Below, piece by piece: positions 36,744-45,815 of a stretch of DNA of 64,000 nucleotides (positions are counted from its first letter, which is position 1; each line of letters opens with the position of its first letter). Made by a program: the position numbers and the translations under genes. Origin of the DNA: Candidatus Phyllobacterium onerii. GTDB taxonomy: Bacteria; Pseudomonadota; Alphaproteobacteria; Rhizobiales; Rhizobiaceae. The notes below the pieces were generated by a model. The model did not search any database. It was not told the DNA's origin and saw nothing but the letters and a program-made list of their open reading frames with translations. The stretch spans positions 1-64,000 of the forward strand of contig NZ_JAQMHX010000020.1 in the NCBI RefSeq assembly GCF_028331445.1. The letters are read 5' to 3'.

Positions 36744-37496
36744 ATGGAAACTGTGACTGATCTAAAAGTGGAACGACGGCCGAAGCTGTCGGAAACAGTG
36801 GTCGCGGCCATCCGCGAGCAGCTGCAGACCGGGCTTATGCAGCCAGGTCAGAAGCTTCCGACCGAGGGCCAGCTCACAGAAACCTTTGGTGTCAGCCGCA
36901 CCGTCATCCGCGAAGCCATCGCCCAGTTGGCTGCCGCCGGCCTCGTCGAGCCGAGACAAGGGGCAGGTGTCTTTGTGATCGAGCAGATTTCGACGGCGTT
37001 CGGTGCATTGACGTCGGAGATGGGCACGAAGAACTCCATAGCGCTCAACGTTCTGGAAGTCAGGCTGGCCATTGAGATCGAGTCGGCGGGGCTGGCCGCC
37101 ACACGGCGCAATGCGGCGCAAGAGGCGGCAATCCAGGAGGCCTATGTCGAGTTCGACGTGCTCCTGCGAAATGGGGATCCCACCGGGCCGGCCGATCTGG
37201 CTTTTCACCGGGCTATCGCCAGTGCAACCAACAATCCGATCTATGTCGAAATGCTGGATGTCCTTGGCCGCCGCGCCATTCCCTGTGACGTGACTTCTCC
37301 GTGGTCCACGGAAACGTCGCAATCGGACGAATATCAGCGTGGTCTGCATCGTGAACATTTAGCCATTCTCAAGGCCATTTCCGCCGGCGATGCCGAAGCT
37401 GCCCGTCACGCAATGCGCGTTCACCTCAGTGCCAGCCAAAAGCGATATCTCGAACGCCTTCAGGCGCGGCATGGCTTTCATCAATCCGGCCCTTGA
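36744..37496 (+). CDS. GntR-family regulator, FadR/FCD subfamily (TRAP operon)
   Basis: A 250-residue regulator. The winged helix spans about residues 12-85 (LSETVVAAIREQLQTGLMQP, LTETFGVSRTVIREAIAQLA, PRQGAGVFV) and the FCD domain follows (ALNVLEVRLAIEIESAGLAA, ADLAFHRAIASATNNPIYVE, EHLAILKAISAGDAEAARHA, MRVHLSAS). The ATG at 36744 is preceded by AGAGGTGG; the frame extends back into dctM and is not used. It probably senses a sugar acid and controls the TRAP operon and/or the adjacent kinase/RuBisCO-like genes. Confidence 0.85.
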   Translation: METVTDLKVERRPKLSETVVAAIREQLQTGLMQPGQKLPTEGQLTETFGVSRTVIREAIAQLAAAGLVEPRQGAGVFVIEQISTAFGALTSEMGTKNSIALNVLEVRLAIEIESAGLAATRRNAAQEAAIQEAYVEFDVLLRNGDPTGPADLAFHRAIASATNNPIYVEMLDVLGRRAIPCDVTSPWSTETSQSDEYQRGLHREHLAILKAISAGDAEAARHAMRVHLSASQKRYLERLQARHGFHQSGP

Positions 37497-37885
37497 AAGC
37501 GCCAGGACCGCGAGTAACGATAATTTTCAGGATATAATGACCTACGTTCGCACCGAATTCACTTGCCGCTATGCCATCGACCCGGTTGCAGCTGCTGCTA
37601 TGGGAAACCGACGAACTGCGCAACAACGTTCACATCGGACATTGTTTTGAAAGGTGGACGCGTCAATCAATTTCTTTCGGTCGAGTTGGCAAAAATCGGT
37701 GGCGATGCAGCCATACCGCGCCCCACTTGCGCCCCCCCGTACCGCCGTCTATTGTGCGTGAGCCAAGATCGTCGAGATGCAAAGCATGCAACGAGCCGAG
37801 ATGCCTGGCAAATGTCATGCGTGCCGTTGCCTTGAACGCAGCATCAGCACGTTGCTCCGGCGTTGGTCGCCGGGGCTGGCGCACG
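37497..37885. other. Convergent intergenic stretch, no gene seen
   Basis: Lies between the plus-strand regulator and the minus-strand kinase. A minus-strand frame downstream of the kinase contains ATARMTFARHLGSLHALHLD, which looks like a piece of coding sequence, but I cannot assign it. Confidence 0.35.
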
Positions 37886-39214
37886 TCAATCCAGCCGTCC
37901 ATCCCGGATGCGAACGAAGAAGTCTTCGTTGCCGATCTGGCCGCCCTTAAGGACAAGTTCCAACGGTGCCGATCCATCAAATCGGTGAGCCAGGCATACC
38001 GGAGAGCCCGGGGATTGCGCAATCGGATGACGCAGAGTGAGTGCCCCGACATGGAGCTCGCTGAGGGCATGGCTTGATGTATCACCACCGGCAACGACAA
38101 CTCTCTTCAGGCCGTTCGCAGCCGTCAGACGATTCAGCAAGGCGCCAAGCCGCCGGCCAACACGATCATTGGCACGCCTGTCGGTGATCGGCTGTATTGA
38201 TGGTTTGCCCAGCGCCGTGAAAAGCAGCGGGCTCCTTCCTGATGTCAGGACCGCTGTGGCCGTATCGAAAGCTGCAGTTTCGGCTCGTTCCGACCCCGCA
38301 CCGGTCGCAAGCGCCGCGTAGTCGACCTCGATCGGTTCGAAGCCATGACTGCTGGCATATCTGATCTGCATTTCCGTTGTCGGGGAGCAACTTCCGGAGA
38401 CGACCGCGATTCTCTCCTGGGGTAACAGCGGCGATGACGAGGCCGCTGGTGCAAGATTGCCCCCGGCGCGCAGGGTTTCAATATACGCATATTCGACACC
38501 CGACGATCCGAATATGAGCGGGGCAGCGCTGCCAAGGTTCGCGTCAATGAGGGCACCTGCGCAGCGCAAGCTCAACAAATCGGCGACATCGATCATGATG
38601 ATTTTGTGGTCTTCGTCCAACGCCTTGCGCAAAGCCATCGATCCGTCGCCAGCGAGGAGTGCCGGAAGCTCGACGAGGCCTATCGAAGTGCGCGTCTGCT
38701 GCGCCAGATGCCTGCGCAGATCGGCTTCATGCATCGGTGTGCTGGGGTGCCGGCTCATCACCGGATGCCTGTCGATCCGGAAGACCTCGCCGCGAAACCG
38801 GGCAAAGAGTTCACCAAACATGGTGTAGCGTCCGAGTTGGGGGACCCCGACAATCAGCAGCGCGGCCTCTTGTTTGAAGGTTTCAAGGCCAATATCGATT
38901 GCCCGGCCGATTGAGCCTTGCGCGGGCGAACTGTCGAATGTCGAGCAGACCTTGTAGTGACAGATGGGAGCCCGCAACGATCGCAGCCATGCAAAGATCC
39001 TCGGCAATTCGCGGTCCATCCATTCAGGTGTTTGGCTGCGGCTGGTTCCCGCCAGGCCGACCGCCGCAGCGTTGTTGAAGGCTTTGAGGCGCGCATCATC
39101 CGGAATCTCGGTAAAAAGGACGGTCTCGATGCCGTTCGAGCTCAAGGCTTCCATCGCATCGGTAGACCCGGTGAAGTCATCGCCGTAAAATGCGATCTGC
39201 GTTTTTTCCGTCAT
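37886..39214 (-). CDS. oiaK: Four-carbon acid sugar kinase family, probable 3-oxo-isoapionate kinase
   Basis: A 442-residue DUF1537/SBD_N-type kinase. The N-terminal domain begins IAFYGDDFTGSTDAMEALSS with the family Asp-Asp, and has ICHYKVCSTFDSSPAQGSIG; the C-terminal nucleotide-binding domain has AVVSGSCSPTTEMQI, RRLGALLNRL, VVVAGGDTSSHALSEL and LVLKGGQIGNEDFF. Families of this fold phosphorylate four-carbon and related acids. Here its start overlaps the stop of the RuBisCO-like gene by 4 bases, the same pairing as OiaK with OiaX/OiaT in D-apionate catabolism. Expected reaction: 3-oxo-isoapionate + ATP to the 4-phosphate. The fold is certain; the substrate comes from context. Confidence 0.75.
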   Translation of the reverse strand: MTEKTQIAFYGDDFTGSTDAMEALSSNGIETVLFTEIPDDARLKAFNNAAAVGLAGTSRSQTPEWMDRELPRIFAWLRSLRAPICHYKVCSTFDSSPAQGSIGRAIDIGLETFKQEAALLIVGVPQLGRYTMFGELFARFRGEVFRIDRHPVMSRHPSTPMHEADLRRHLAQQTRTSIGLVELPALLAGDGSMALRKALDEDHKIIMIDVADLLSLRCAGALIDANLGSAAPLIFGSSGVEYAYIETLRAGGNLAPAASSSPLLPQERIAVVSGSCSPTTEMQIRYASSHGFEPIEVDYAALATGAGSERAETAAFDTATAVLTSGRSPLLFTALGKPSIQPITDRRANDRVGRRLGALLNRLTAANGLKRVVVAGGDTSSHALSELHVGALTLRHPIAQSPGSPVCLAHRFDGSAPLELVLKGGQIGNEDFFVRIRDGRLD

Positions 39215-40467
39215 GACAACCTCGACCGGAAGGTTTCAACTGCCGCACGAAGGTCGGGGTGCGTGACTGCGTAGGTTTCGAGACTGATGCCCTCCACTGC
39301 GGCCTGCCAGGCTTCGCGCAAACTCCTTATCCCGCCCGCCGGACCATGCGGATGCCCCATTATGCCGCCGCCAGCGCAATAAATGAGGTCAGTCGAGCCG
39401 AGCGCCTTGTAGGTGTCTTCCACCTGTTCTGCCGACTGCCCCGAAGAAAATACCGGCATCACCCTGAAATCCCTGTCACCGTCAAACAGGGGGGTGAGGC
39501 ACTGGCCTGCCGACGCGATCGACGACGTGCCATCCTCGCTGAACTTGTTGCGCAGCCCATTGACATGAAGATGATCAACCCCGGCAATCCGCCAGAATTT
39601 CTGCCACGCGATGAAACTGATCCCGATATCGGGCGAGCGTGAGAACAGGCCCCAGCCGTTCCGATGGCCATGTATCGGTAAATCCGTATGCTGTCGCAGC
39701 GCTGTGACAGCGGGAAGCCCGACGCTGTGGATCCCGACCATGACACACGTTCCACCCGCATCGCGTACGAGGTCGGCGTTACGCTTCATTTCATCCATCC
39801 CGCCGGTGATGTTGAAAGCATACATCGGCTTCTTGCCGGTTCTGTCAGCAAAGTCGCGGAGCACCTTCATTACGGCCTTGACACGTTCAGCAAACGGGCA
39901 GTGCGGGCCATTGGCCTGCAACTCATCATCCTTCAGGAAGTCAATTCCGCCTTCCGCCAGTCGCGAGACGAGGCTGGCAGTCTGTAGAGGATCAAGTCCG
40001 ACGCTCGGCTTGATGATCGTACCAATCAATGGACCGACAGGTACACCGGCCAACTTGCGCGTTCCGCCTATGCCTGCCCGCGGGCCGGGATAGGCGGCCG
40101 CAAACTCCGGTGGAAGCTCGACGTCAAGCAGACGAAGCGCAGAGACCTCGCGCAATTCGAAAAGGTTGCCTGCAACTGTTGCCAGCACATTGGGAAGCGA
40201 CGGTCCCATGTTCGCCAGTGACCAGGAAAGGCGAATTCGCCCGCGCGTAAATTTCCTGCCGGCTACCCTGCATGGCAGGGAAGGCTTGCTGGCCGCACCA
40301 GTCTCGACGATCGACTCAATGCGCGCCCCATAGGCCTCTTTCAGCTCGTCGGTCTCGCCTTCGAGCTGCATGAACGTGCCTGAGGATTGTTCCCCGGCGA
40401 TGATGGCCGCCGTATCGGCAAGGTTTCCGGGCGTCTCCAGATCGTAATCAGCGTAAATTCGGTTCAC
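39211..40467 (-). CDS. RuBisCO-like protein (type IV), probable 3-oxo-isoapionate-4-phosphate decarboxylase or transcarboxylase
   Basis: A 418-residue large-chain homologue from GTG 40467, placed five bases after GGGAGG; an ATG at 40497 would include that site. Active-site relatives are visible: GTIIKPSVGL (Lys153, equivalent of the first RuBisCO lysine), GGIDFLKDDE (Lys179 with acidic D-E, the carbamylation site), PIHGHRNGWG (histidines 266/268) and VFSSGQSAEQV with YCAGGGIMGHPHGPAGGI at the phosphate side. The sequence is not that of a CO2-fixing form (short, no small subunit). The neighbour kinase and ApnO point to OiaX (decarboxylase) or OiaT (transcarboxylase/hydrolase). No tetrose isomerase genes are nearby, which slightly favours OiaT, whose products go straight into central metabolism. 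Confidence 0.8.
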   Translation of the reverse strand: MNRIYADYDLETPGNLADTAAIIAGEQSSGTFMQLEGETDELKEAYGARIESIVETGAASKPSLPCRVAGRKFTRGRIRLSWSLANMGPSLPNVLATVAGNLFELREVSALRLLDVELPPEFAAAYPGPRAGIGGTRKLAGVPVGPLIGTIIKPSVGLDPLQTASLVSRLAEGGIDFLKDDELQANGPHCPFAERVKAVMKVLRDFADRTGKKPMYAFNITGGMDEMKRNADLVRDAGGTCVMVGIHSVGLPAVTALRQHTDLPIHGHRNGWGLFSRSPDIGISFIAWQKFWRIAGVDHLHVNGLRNKFSEDGTSSIASAGQCLTPLFDGDRDFRVMPVFSSGQSAEQVEDTYKALGSTDLIYCAGGGIMGHPHGPAGGIRSLREAWQAAVEGISLETYAVTHPDLRAAVETFRSRLS

Positions 40468-40518
40468 GTTCACCTCCCGTTGATTGCCAGCATACATACA
40501 GGCGCATTATTAACTGAT

Positions 40519-40537
40519 CAACTCATTATACCAGTTG
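40519..40537. promoter_or_regulatory. Candidate operator in the oiaX/apnO divergent promoter
   Basis: CAACT-N9-AGTTG with an internal TGGTATAATGAG (minus strand) lies midway between the divergent RuBisCO-like gene and apnO. A GGTATA-type half-site is known from NanR-like FadR regulators, and a NanR-like gene ends this locus. TTGACA at 40535-40540 overlaps. Confidence 0.4.
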
Positions 40538-40594
40538 ACAACATGATATCTTGCCGACACATTGCGGCGAGGAATTCAAGGGAGGGCATTCTTC

Positions 40595-41419
40595 ATGAAA
40601 ATCGCGCTGCTCGGTGCTGGCGGAAAAATGGGGACGCGGCTCGCGAAGAACCTTACGGGGTCGCGATTCCAAGTGGCTCATGTAGAGGTCAATGAGGCGG
40701 CAAAAGCCCGCCTGAAGGATGTGCTGGGTGTCGACTGCGTCACTCCGGAGGAAGGCCTCGAAGGGGCGCACATCGTTGTTATGGCGGTTCCCGATACAGC
40801 GATCCGGGCAGTGTCTCATCAGATCGTCGACAGGCTCCAGCCCGGCACGATGGTTGTCATCCTCGATGCGGCCGCACCATTTGCCGGCCACCTGCCGGAA
40901 CGCAAGGACATCACCTATTTCGTCACGCACCCTTGTCATCCGCCGATCTTCAATGACGAGACAGAAATGTCCGCAAAACGGGATTTCTTCGGCGGCGTCG
41001 CTGCGGCGCAGTCAATCGTCAGCGCGCTGATGCAAGGGCCCGAGGAACACTTCGCCCAGGGCGAAGAGGTGGCGAAACTCATTTACAAGCCCATCCTGCG
41101 CTCGCACAGGGTTACTGTCGAGCAGATGGCGCTGCTCGAACCCGGCCTTTCGGAGACTGTCTGTGCGTCACTGCTGGCGGCCATGAAGGATGCCCTGGAC
41201 GAGGTCGTTCGCCGGGGCGTTGACCCGGTCGCGGCCCGCGACTTCCTGCTCGGGCACATGAACATTCTGGGTGCCGTCATCATGGGGGAGGTCGACGGCG
41301 TATTCTCGGATGCCTGCAACAAGGCAATCGAAAACGGCAAGCCGCGGATAATGCAGCCGGACTGGCTGAACGTCTTCAATCACGACGAGATCACGGAGAG
41401 CATCCGGCGGATCACCTGA
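40595..41419 (+). CDS. apnO: D-apionate oxidoisomerase (ApnO)-type dehydrogenase
   Basis: A 274-residue NAD(P)-dependent enzyme with an N-terminal Rossmann fold (MKIALLGAGGKMGTRLAKNL, GxGGxMG) and a C-terminal domain resembling phosphogluconate/ketol-acid reductoisomerase-type helices (KPILRSHRVTVEQMALLEPG, LLGHMNILGAVIMGEV). VTHPCHPPIFNDE is a distinctive block. In D-apionate catabolism ApnO oxidises and rearranges D-apionate to 3-oxo-isoapionate. GGGAGGG precedes the ATG at 40595; the frame runs further upstream without support. It heads the large plus-strand operon, 84 bases before the sugar-binding protein gene. Confidence 0.72.
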   Translation: MKIALLGAGGKMGTRLAKNLTGSRFQVAHVEVNEAAKARLKDVLGVDCVTPEEGLEGAHIVVMAVPDTAIRAVSHQIVDRLQPGTMVVILDAAAPFAGHLPERKDITYFVTHPCHPPIFNDETEMSAKRDFFGGVAAAQSIVSALMQGPEEHFAQGEEVAKLIYKPILRSHRVTVEQMALLEPGLSETVCASLLAAMKDALDEVVRRGVDPVAARDFLLGHMNILGAVIMGEVDGVFSDACNKAIENGKPRIMQPDWLNVFNHDEITESIRRIT

Positions 41420-41479
41420 TCCGACGGTGATCCATCCCTGTTGGAGGACAGCGATACACCATTGAAAAGCGATCGATAA

Positions 41480-42445
<966 letters not shown>

Positions 42446-42456
42446 GCACAAGAGGC

Positions 42457-42486
42457 GCATGGCGGATCACGCAAGATCCGCCATGC
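42457..42486. terminator. Stem-loop between sugar-binding protein and DUF2291 genes
   Basis: GCATGGCGGATC and GATCCGCCATGC form a perfect 12-base stem with a 6-base loop (42469-42474), 12 bases after the stop. No T-run follows. As in the TRAP operon, it probably stabilises the binding-protein message and limits reading into the downstream genes. Confidence 0.65.
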
Positions 42487-42527
42487 CTTCTTCGATGCCC
42501 TGATCCTTATGCTCGCGAGTGAAATGG

Positions 42528-43205
42528 ATGACAATCAAAGTAAACGTCCTTGTTGCCGTCTCGGTCGCCGTCGTGGTGCTCGGCGTTTCGGGCTGCAAGA
42601 TCAAGAAGAATGAAGCCGCCAGCGCCAAGGCCTCCGGCCAGCTCGAAATATTCTTTGATTCCTCGGACTTCAATGCCGAGAAGGTGGTTGCCGATATATG
42701 GACGCCGAAGGTCGAGCCTTTCATGCGCGACAAGGCTAATCGATTTGCCGAGGTCCAATCGGCGTTGGCAAAGGACGCCAGGAGTGCCGGGCCGCAGTAT
42801 GGATATAGCGAGAATCCTGCCCAGAACCCCTATAGTTTCATAGTCAGGCTTGACGGCCAGGTGGTCGACTCGAACACCAAGTCCAGGGCCGCCTATATCG
42901 CGGTGGATACGAATGGCGACGGCAAGAGCGATGCCAAGGTGCAGCTTGGCCCGGTCATCCGTGGCACGGCGCTGCGTGACGTCCTGCCTTTCATCCCTTT
43001 CAGCGCCTTCAAGAACCAGATTGAATATGCCAATGTTGGCCGTGCGCTGAATGCGCATGTCTACGAGGCCAAACTCTCCAAACTCGACCGGGACAACCTT
43101 GTTGGAAAACATGTGAGTGTAACGGGGGCTTTCGTGGCCCCGAGTGCGGGAGCTGAAATCCTGATTGCGCCGTCCGACGTCACCATCGCAGGCGGCCAGC
43201 CATGA
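42528..43205 (+). CDS. DUF2291 lipoprotein of a sugar ABC operon
   Basis: A 225-residue protein starting at ATG 42528 (MTIKVNVLVAVSVAVVVLGV) with a lipobox VSGC, so it should be anchored at the membrane. The body contains DFNAEKVVADIWTPKVEPFM, SFIVRLDGQVVDSNTKSRAA, VDTNGDGKSDAKVQLGPVIR and VTGAFVAPSAG. DUF2291 genes are frequently placed between the binding protein and ATPase genes of ribose-type transporters; their role is unknown. Its stop overlaps the ATPase start by 4 bases, so translation is coupled. A GTG at 42519 is an alternative start. Confidence 0.82.
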   Translation: MTIKVNVLVAVSVAVVVLGVSGCKIKKNEAASAKASGQLEIFFDSSDFNAEKVVADIWTPKVEPFMRDKANRFAEVQSALAKDARSAGPQYGYSENPAQNPYSFIVRLDGQVVDSNTKSRAAYIAVDTNGDGKSDAKVQLGPVIRGTALRDVLPFIPFSAFKNQIEYANVGRALNAHVYEAKLSKLDRDNLVGKHVSVTGAFVAPSAGAEILIAPSDVTIAGGQP

Positions 43206-44749
43206 ACGCCGATCAGGAAGTCATCCTCAGCGTGCGCGGTGCTACCAAGGTCTATCCGGGGACGATCGCCTTGAAATCCGTGGACTTCGATGTCCGCAAA
43301 GGCGCCGTTAATGTGCTTGTCGGGGAGAATGGCGCCGGCAAATCGACCCTTATGAAGATTATCAGCGGCGTCGAACAGCCAACCGAGGGCACCATACTGC
43401 TGCATGGCGAGCCCATTCGCATGACCAGTACGCAGGATGCTATCCGCAATGGCATCGGTATTGTGTTTCAGGAACTCAACCTGTTCCCAAACATGACCGT
43501 CGCCGAGAACATCTTCATTACGCGCGAACAATGCCGTTTCGGCATCGATATTGACCGCACGACGCAGGAAGAGAAGTCCCGGGCACTCATGCGGCGTCTT
43601 GAACATGATATTGCGGTCGACCGGCCGGTCGGAGAATTGCGCATTGGCCAGCAGCAGATTGTCGAGATTGCCAAGGCCCTGTCACAGGACGCAAGGATTC
43701 TGATCATGGACGAACCGACCTCGGCATTGAGCGCCACCGAGGTCGAAATTCTGTTCCGCGTGATTGCCGAGCTGAAGGCGCAGGGGGTGGCAATCGTCTA
43801 TATTTCCCATCGTCTCGAGGAACTCGTGCGCATCGGCGATTTCATCACTGTCCTCAGAGACGGCAGCATAACCGGCTCGAGTTCGATGAAGGACATCGAT
43901 GTGCCTTGGATCGTGCGAAGCATGATCGGCGCGTCGTCAAAGGACTATGCCAAGACCGCAGAGCACAAATACGGCAACGAGATTTTGCAAATCGAGGATA
44001 TTACGCTGCCGAGGCAAGGCGGCGGTTATATGGTTGACCATGTCTCACTGTCGTTGCGGGCAGGGGAAATCATCGGCATCTACGGCCTGATGGGGGCGGG
44101 CCGAACCGAGTTGTTCGACTGTATCATGGGGCGGCACAAGCATGCCGGGGGGACGATCCTCGTTGGCGGAAGGCCATTGCCCAAGGCGGATGTCCTTGAG
44201 CGTATCAATGGTGGGCTTGCCCTGATCCCGGAGGACCGGAAGGCCGAGGGGCTGATCCAGATCATGTCGATCAGCGACAACATGACCCTGGCGAGCCTCT
44301 GGAACTATGTGCGCGGCGTGCAGATCGACGGCAAGAAGGAGCGCGCGACAGTCGCGCAATACGTTCGCAAACTCGCGATCAAGATCGCCAATCCGGATAA
44401 TGAGGTCGCATCGCTTTCAGGCGGAAACCAGCAGAAGGTGGTCATCGGCAAGGCGCTCATGACGGATCCGAAAGTCCTGCTTATGGACGAACCGAGCCGT
44501 GGCATCGATATCGGTGCCAAGGCGGAAGTGTTCCGCACCATGCGCAGGCTTGCGGCGGACGGCCTTGGCATTCTCTTTGTGACGTCCGACCTCGAAGAGG
44601 TCATGGCGCTGTCAGACCGCATCATCGTCATGTCCAAAGGCCGCATCACCGGCGATTTTCAACGCGTTGGGGCAACGGAACAAGCCGTGGTCGCCGCATC
44701 GAGCGTCGGCCACGACATTACCGGCCAAACCATGGAGGCTCGATCATGA
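43202..44749 (+). CDS. Ribose-type sugar ABC transporter ATPase (two ABC domains)
   Basis: A 515-residue protein with two fused ABC domains, as in RbsA/XylG. Domain 1 has Walker A GENGAGKSTLMKIISG, an atypical signature near VGELRIGQQQIVEIAKALSQ and Walker B LIMDEPTSALS. Domain 2 has GLMGAGRTELFDCIMG (degenerate Walker A), LSGGNQQKVVIGKALM and LLMDEPSRGIDIGAKAEVF. This asymmetry is normal for the family, with one main catalytic site. It powers the permease encoded by the next gene, whose start overlaps its stop by 4 bases. Confidence 0.93.
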   Translation: MNADQEVILSVRGATKVYPGTIALKSVDFDVRKGAVNVLVGENGAGKSTLMKIISGVEQPTEGTILLHGEPIRMTSTQDAIRNGIGIVFQELNLFPNMTVAENIFITREQCRFGIDIDRTTQEEKSRALMRRLEHDIAVDRPVGELRIGQQQIVEIAKALSQDARILIMDEPTSALSATEVEILFRVIAELKAQGVAIVYISHRLEELVRIGDFITVLRDGSITGSSSMKDIDVPWIVRSMIGASSKDYAKTAEHKYGNEILQIEDITLPRQGGGYMVDHVSLSLRAGEIIGIYGLMGAGRTELFDCIMGRHKHAGGTILVGGRPLPKADVLERINGGLALIPEDRKAEGLIQIMSISDNMTLASLWNYVRGVQIDGKKERATVAQYVRKLAIKIANPDNEVASLSGGNQQKVVIGKALMTDPKVLLMDEPSRGIDIGAKAEVFRTMRRLAADGLGILFVTSDLEEVMALSDRIIVMSKGRITGDFQRVGATEQAVVAASSVGHDITGQTMEARS

Positions 44750-45813
44750 GCGCTACGATTACCAAGCAGGCGCCCGGATTGACCTCCAGTTCGGCAGTGA
44801 TGGCGCTCCTGCACATGCGGACCTTCATCGCCCTGTTCCTGGTCCTGATCTTCTTCTCCTTTGCCGCGCCGAACTTCCTCAGCACGGCGAACATGATGAT
44901 CATGTCGAAACATGTGGCGCTCAACGCGTTCCTTGCCGTAGGCATGACCTTCGTCATCATCACCGGAGGCATCGATCTTTCGGTCGGATCGATCGTCGGC
45001 CTGTCGGGTATGGTTGCAGGCGGACTGATCATGAACGGGCTCAATCTCGGACCAATAGGCTACACGATCTATTTCAATGTGGTCGAGGTCGTTCTCGTTA
45101 CCCTGGCCGTCGGCATCCTGATCGGGGCCCTCAACGGATTTCTGATAACGCGATTGAATGTAGCGCCATTCATTGCGACGCTCGGCACCCTCTACGTGGC
45201 CCGGGGCTTTGCCCTCCTTTCGTCGGACGGACGGACGTTCCCGAACCTCGTCGGTAACGCTGAACTCGGCACGACCGGGTTTCCGTTTCTCGGGTCGGGC
45301 GTGATTTTGGGCATCCCCGTATCGATCTGGCTGCTGGTCATCATCGGCTGTGGTGCTGCCTATATCGCCGGACGCACGCCACTTGGCCGTTTTATCTATG
45401 CCGTCGGCGGCAATGAACGGGCGGCGGCGCTGTCCGGCGTGCGTGTCAATCGCGTGAAGATGTTCGTCTATATGTTCTCTGGCTTCTGTGCCGCGATCGT
45501 TGGCCTGATCATTTCATCCGAATTGGTGGCGTCCCATCCCGCCACGGGCGAAAGTTTTGAACTCAATGCGATCGCTGCTGCCGTCCTTGGCGGCACATCG
45601 ATGTCGGGCGGCCGCGGCAAGATCGGCGGCACCATCGTCGGCGCGTTTGTGATCGGTATCCTTTCCGATGGCCTGGTGATGATGGGCGTCAGCTCGTTCT
45701 GGCAGATTGTCATCAAGGGTGTCGTGATTATCGCGGCCGTTGTCGTTGACCAGTTTCAGAGAAGGCTTCAACAAAGACTTGCGCTGCAACAGCAGGCAGC
45801 GATCGGAGGCTGA
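44746..45813 (+). CDS. Ribose-type sugar ABC transporter permease
   Basis: A 355-residue membrane protein of the RbsC/BPD_transp_2 family, with 8-10 helices. Typical blocks: LNAFLAVGMTFVIITGGIDL SVGS (split here), GLSGMVAGGLI, GALNGFLITRLNVAPFIATL GT, LGRFIYAVGGNERAAALSGV with RVNRVKMFVYMFSGFCAAIV, and LNAIAAAVLGGTSMSGGRGK IGG. The pattern is full length. It is followed two bases later by apsD. Confidence 0.92.
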   Translation: MSATITKQAPGLTSSSAVMALLHMRTFIALFLVLIFFSFAAPNFLSTANMMIMSKHVALNAFLAVGMTFVIITGGIDLSVGSIVGLSGMVAGGLIMNGLNLGPIGYTIYFNVVEVVLVTLAVGILIGALNGFLITRLNVAPFIATLGTLYVARGFALLSSDGRTFPNLVGNAELGTTGFPFLGSGVILGIPVSIWLLVIIGCGAAYIAGRTPLGRFIYAVGGNERAAALSGVRVNRVKMFVYMFSGFCAAIVGLIISSELVASHPATGESFELNAIAAAVLGGTSMSGGRGKIGGTIVGAFVIGILSDGLVMMGVSSFWQIVIKGVVIIAAVVVDQFQRRLQQRLALQQQAAIGG

Positions 45814-45815
45814 CA

